Under the pieces are notes generated by a model. It was not told where the DNA came from. It searched no databases and saw only the letters and a program-made list of their open reading frames with translations. Position numbers and translations under genes: made by a program. Below, piece by piece: positions 3,677 to 5,181 of a DNA stretch of 5,181 nt. This DNA comes from Acidobacteriota bacterium (GTDB lineage: Bacteria; Acidobacteriota; Blastocatellia; Pyrinomonadales; Pyrinomonadaceae): contig JACCVS010000085.1 in NCBI GenBank assembly GCA_013698055.1, forward strand, positions 1 to 5,181, in the 5' to 3' direction. Every line of letters starts with the position of its first letter. Positions within the stretch are counted from its first letter, which is position 1.

Positions 3677-5170
3677 ATGTTCACAGACTTTGGCATCTCT
3701 GAAGCAGATTGGAACTCAACTCCGCAGTCGGTCAAGACGGCGGTTGTCGCCTTGCAGCATCAAGCGCGACTCCTAGAGGTTCGTTTCACCGCTTACGAAC
3801 AGAAGTTGGCAGCCCTTGAAGCGAAAGATGCTGAGATCGAGAACTTGAAGACAGAGGTTGCCGCCTTGCGCGAACGTCTCGGACAGAACTCTTCTAACTC
3901 ATCACAGCCGCCATCGACTGATGCTCCGCATCATTGGCGTCCGAACCATCGTCAACCAAGTGGCAAAAAGCAGGGCGCGCAAGATGGGCATCAAGGAGCA
4001 GGGCGAGCGCTCAAGCGGGTTGAAGAAGTTGATCAGATAGTTGACTTGAGACCTGAGCGGTGTCGTTCGTGCGGACGCAGATTGGTTGGCGACGACCCGC
4101 ACCCGGCACGCCATCAAGTCACCGAGATTCCAAAAGCGCAGGCCGAAGTCACTGAATATCGGCGGCATACTTTGGCTTGTGCGGCGTGTGGAGTGAAGAC
4201 GGCAGCCGAGTGGGGCGCGGAAGTTCCCGAGGGCCGTTTCGGCGCGCGGCTGCAAGCGACCGTGGCTTACCTGACTGGCAGACTCGCCTTGAGCCACCGT
4301 GATGCGACTGAAGCTTTGAGTGTGCTGCATGGAGTCGAGATCAGCACGGGCAGCATCAGTGCCATCCAGCGACAAGCCAGCGGTGCGCTGGCCGCACCGG
4401 TCGAGACGGCACGCGAGTTTGTGCGCCACCAAGCCGTCAACCATGTAGATGAGACGGGGTGGCGTCAACAGAGCAAGTTGAGCTGGCTGTGGGTCAATGC
4501 GACGCCACTGGTGAGCGTCTTTCGGGTCGCTGCCAAGCGTGATGCCGCCACTGCACGCGAAGTCATCGGGCGTGCGAAGACGAGCATTATTACGACGGAT
4601 CGTTATCTGGGCTACAGTTGGTTGGCGACGACAAGACGGCAAGTGTGTTGGGCGCACCTGAAGCGTGACTTCCAAGCTATCGCAGAACGCGGTGGCGAGT
4701 CGCAAGAGATCGGTGAAGCGTTGCTTGTCCAAACGAAGGAGGTCTTTCGGCTGTGGCATCAAGTCAGAGATGGGACTTTGGGTCGGCGCAAGTTCCAGCG
4801 GTTAATCGCTGCGGTTCAGCACAGAGTCAAAGAGTTACTTGATGCGGGCAGTGACTGCCGCTCAAGTAAGACCAGAGGAACGTGTCGGCAAATCCGAATC
4901 GTGGAAGGCGCGTTGTGGACGTTCGTGCGGGTGCGCGCAGTTGAGCCGACGAACAACGCGGCCGAGCGTGCATTGCGGCGAGCGGTTTTATGGCGGCGGA
5001 AATCTTTCGGCACGCAAAGCGCAGCCGGGAGCCATTTTGTTGAGCGCATTCTGACAGTTGTCACCACCTTGCGCCAGCAAGGACGCGATGTCCTGGGCTA
5101 CCTCACCGCTGCTTGTGTTTCAACGCTGAGCGAGAGCCGATCAATTTGTCTGCTCCCGGACACGTCTTAA
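3677..5170 (+). CDS. tnpC: IS66-family transposase TnpC
   Basis: This 497-aa transposase shows the full IS66 domain order. A leucine-rich coiled coil spans about residues 27-68, followed by the hallmark GQNSSNSSQPPSTD (69-82) and a basic, Gly/Gln-rich linker. A zinc-finger-like pair of cysteines follows (CRSC 129-132 and CAAC 168-171). The catalytic domain has HVDETGW (Asp258), ITTDRYLGYSW (Asp308), CWAHLKRDF (324-332) and PTNNAAERALR (Glu430). The C-terminus YLTAACVSTLSESRSICLLPDTS resembles family ends (LLPDTS), so the gene is complete. ATG 3677 is the only good start after the in-frame TGA at 3659-3661; no clear ribosome site precedes it. No internal stop or frameshift is seen. It stands alone without tnpA/tnpB, as in the ISBst12 subgroup. 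Confidence 0.95.
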   Translation: MFTDFGISEADWNSTPQSVKTAVVALQHQARLLEVRFTAYEQKLAALEAKDAEIENLKTEVAALRERLGQNSSNSSQPPSTDAPHHWRPNHRQPSGKKQGAQDGHQGAGRALKRVEEVDQIVDLRPERCRSCGRRLVGDDPHPARHQVTEIPKAQAEVTEYRRHTLACAACGVKTAAEWGAEVPEGRFGARLQATVAYLTGRLALSHRDATEALSVLHGVEISTGSISAIQRQASGALAAPVETAREFVRHQAVNHVDETGWRQQSKLSWLWVNATPLVSVFRVAAKRDAATAREVIGRAKTSIITTDRYLGYSWLATTRRQVCWAHLKRDFQAIAERGGESQEIGEALLVQTKEVFRLWHQVRDGTLGRRKFQRLIAAVQHRVKELLDAGSDCRSSKTRGTCRQIRIVEGALWTFVRVRAVEPTNNAAERALRRAVLWRRKSFGTQSAAGSHFVERILTVVTTLRQQGRDVLGYLTAACVSTLSESRSICLLPDTS

Positions 5171-5181
5171 CGGAAAACAAC

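Larger units (their letters stand above)
3609..5181 (+). mobile_element. IS66-family element, ISBst12 type (tnpC only), right end not resolved
   Basis: The element is recognised from its full-length transposase. No tnpA or tnpB accompanies it, which is the ISBst12 layout. The left end is placed near 3609-3611 because GTGTAAACCTCTGACGAGAC resembles IS66-type termini (GTAA...CTGA) and because similarity to the interrupted regulator gene stops there. The sequence ends 11 bp after the stop codon. A weakly similar start (GTTAAGACGTGTCCGG, read inward on the minus strand from 5171) may be part of the right end, but no good inverted repeat or 8-bp duplication can be confirmed. Confidence 0.7.

Noticed and set aside
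3902..4762. 286-aa open frame on the minus strand inside the IS66 transposase
   Set aside because: It is a shadow of the GC-rich tnpC codon pattern. The translated product has no domain I recognise and the sense gene is well supported.

Overview
This is a bacterial accessory region built almost entirely from mobile elements and leftovers. Three insertion sequences of three different families lie in tandem on the + strand: an IS982-family element (126-1138), an IS4-superfamily element with a YREK transposase (1393-2512), and a tnpC-only IS66 element of the ISBst12 type (from about 3609 to at least the last base). No housekeeping gene is present, so the host cannot be named below the level of Bacteria. 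Base composition shifts between blocks by eye: the IS66 gene is the most GC-rich and the intergenic spacers are AT-rich, as expected for pieces of separate origin.

Layout. Bases 1-125 hold the possible tail of an incoming reading frame and a short block that recurs near 3426. The IS982 element follows, with perfect 21-bp terminal inverted repeats. Eleven bases beyond it are two identical 29-bp repeats separated by exactly 32 bp (1150-1239), which is the unit geometry of a type I-E CRISPR array, although no cas gene is visible. About 150 bp with only a possible minus-strand gene tail leads to the IS4-type element, which has 14-bp perfect ends and a 13-codon leader ORF overlapping the transposase start. 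Next is an intergenic stretch with two inverted repeats (2517-2604), then a compact Phd/YefM antitoxin and RelE/ParE toxin operon (2717-3330). The operon is bracketed by two related sequences sharing two identical 10-mers. Downstream is a decayed Xre-type (HigA/COG2944-like) antitoxin or regulator gene (3418 to about 3620), carrying a frameshift and a stop and ending where the IS66 element appears to begin.

Working together. The only genes with a likely cellular role are the antitoxin and toxin pair, a self-maintaining module typical of islands and plasmids. All other intact genes are transposases. The second antitoxin-like gene is dead. The most unusual signals are the two-unit CRISPR-like repeat next to the IS982 end, the paired sequences around the toxin-antitoxin cassette, and a 22-bp block shared by the left end of the window and the start of the dead regulator gene.
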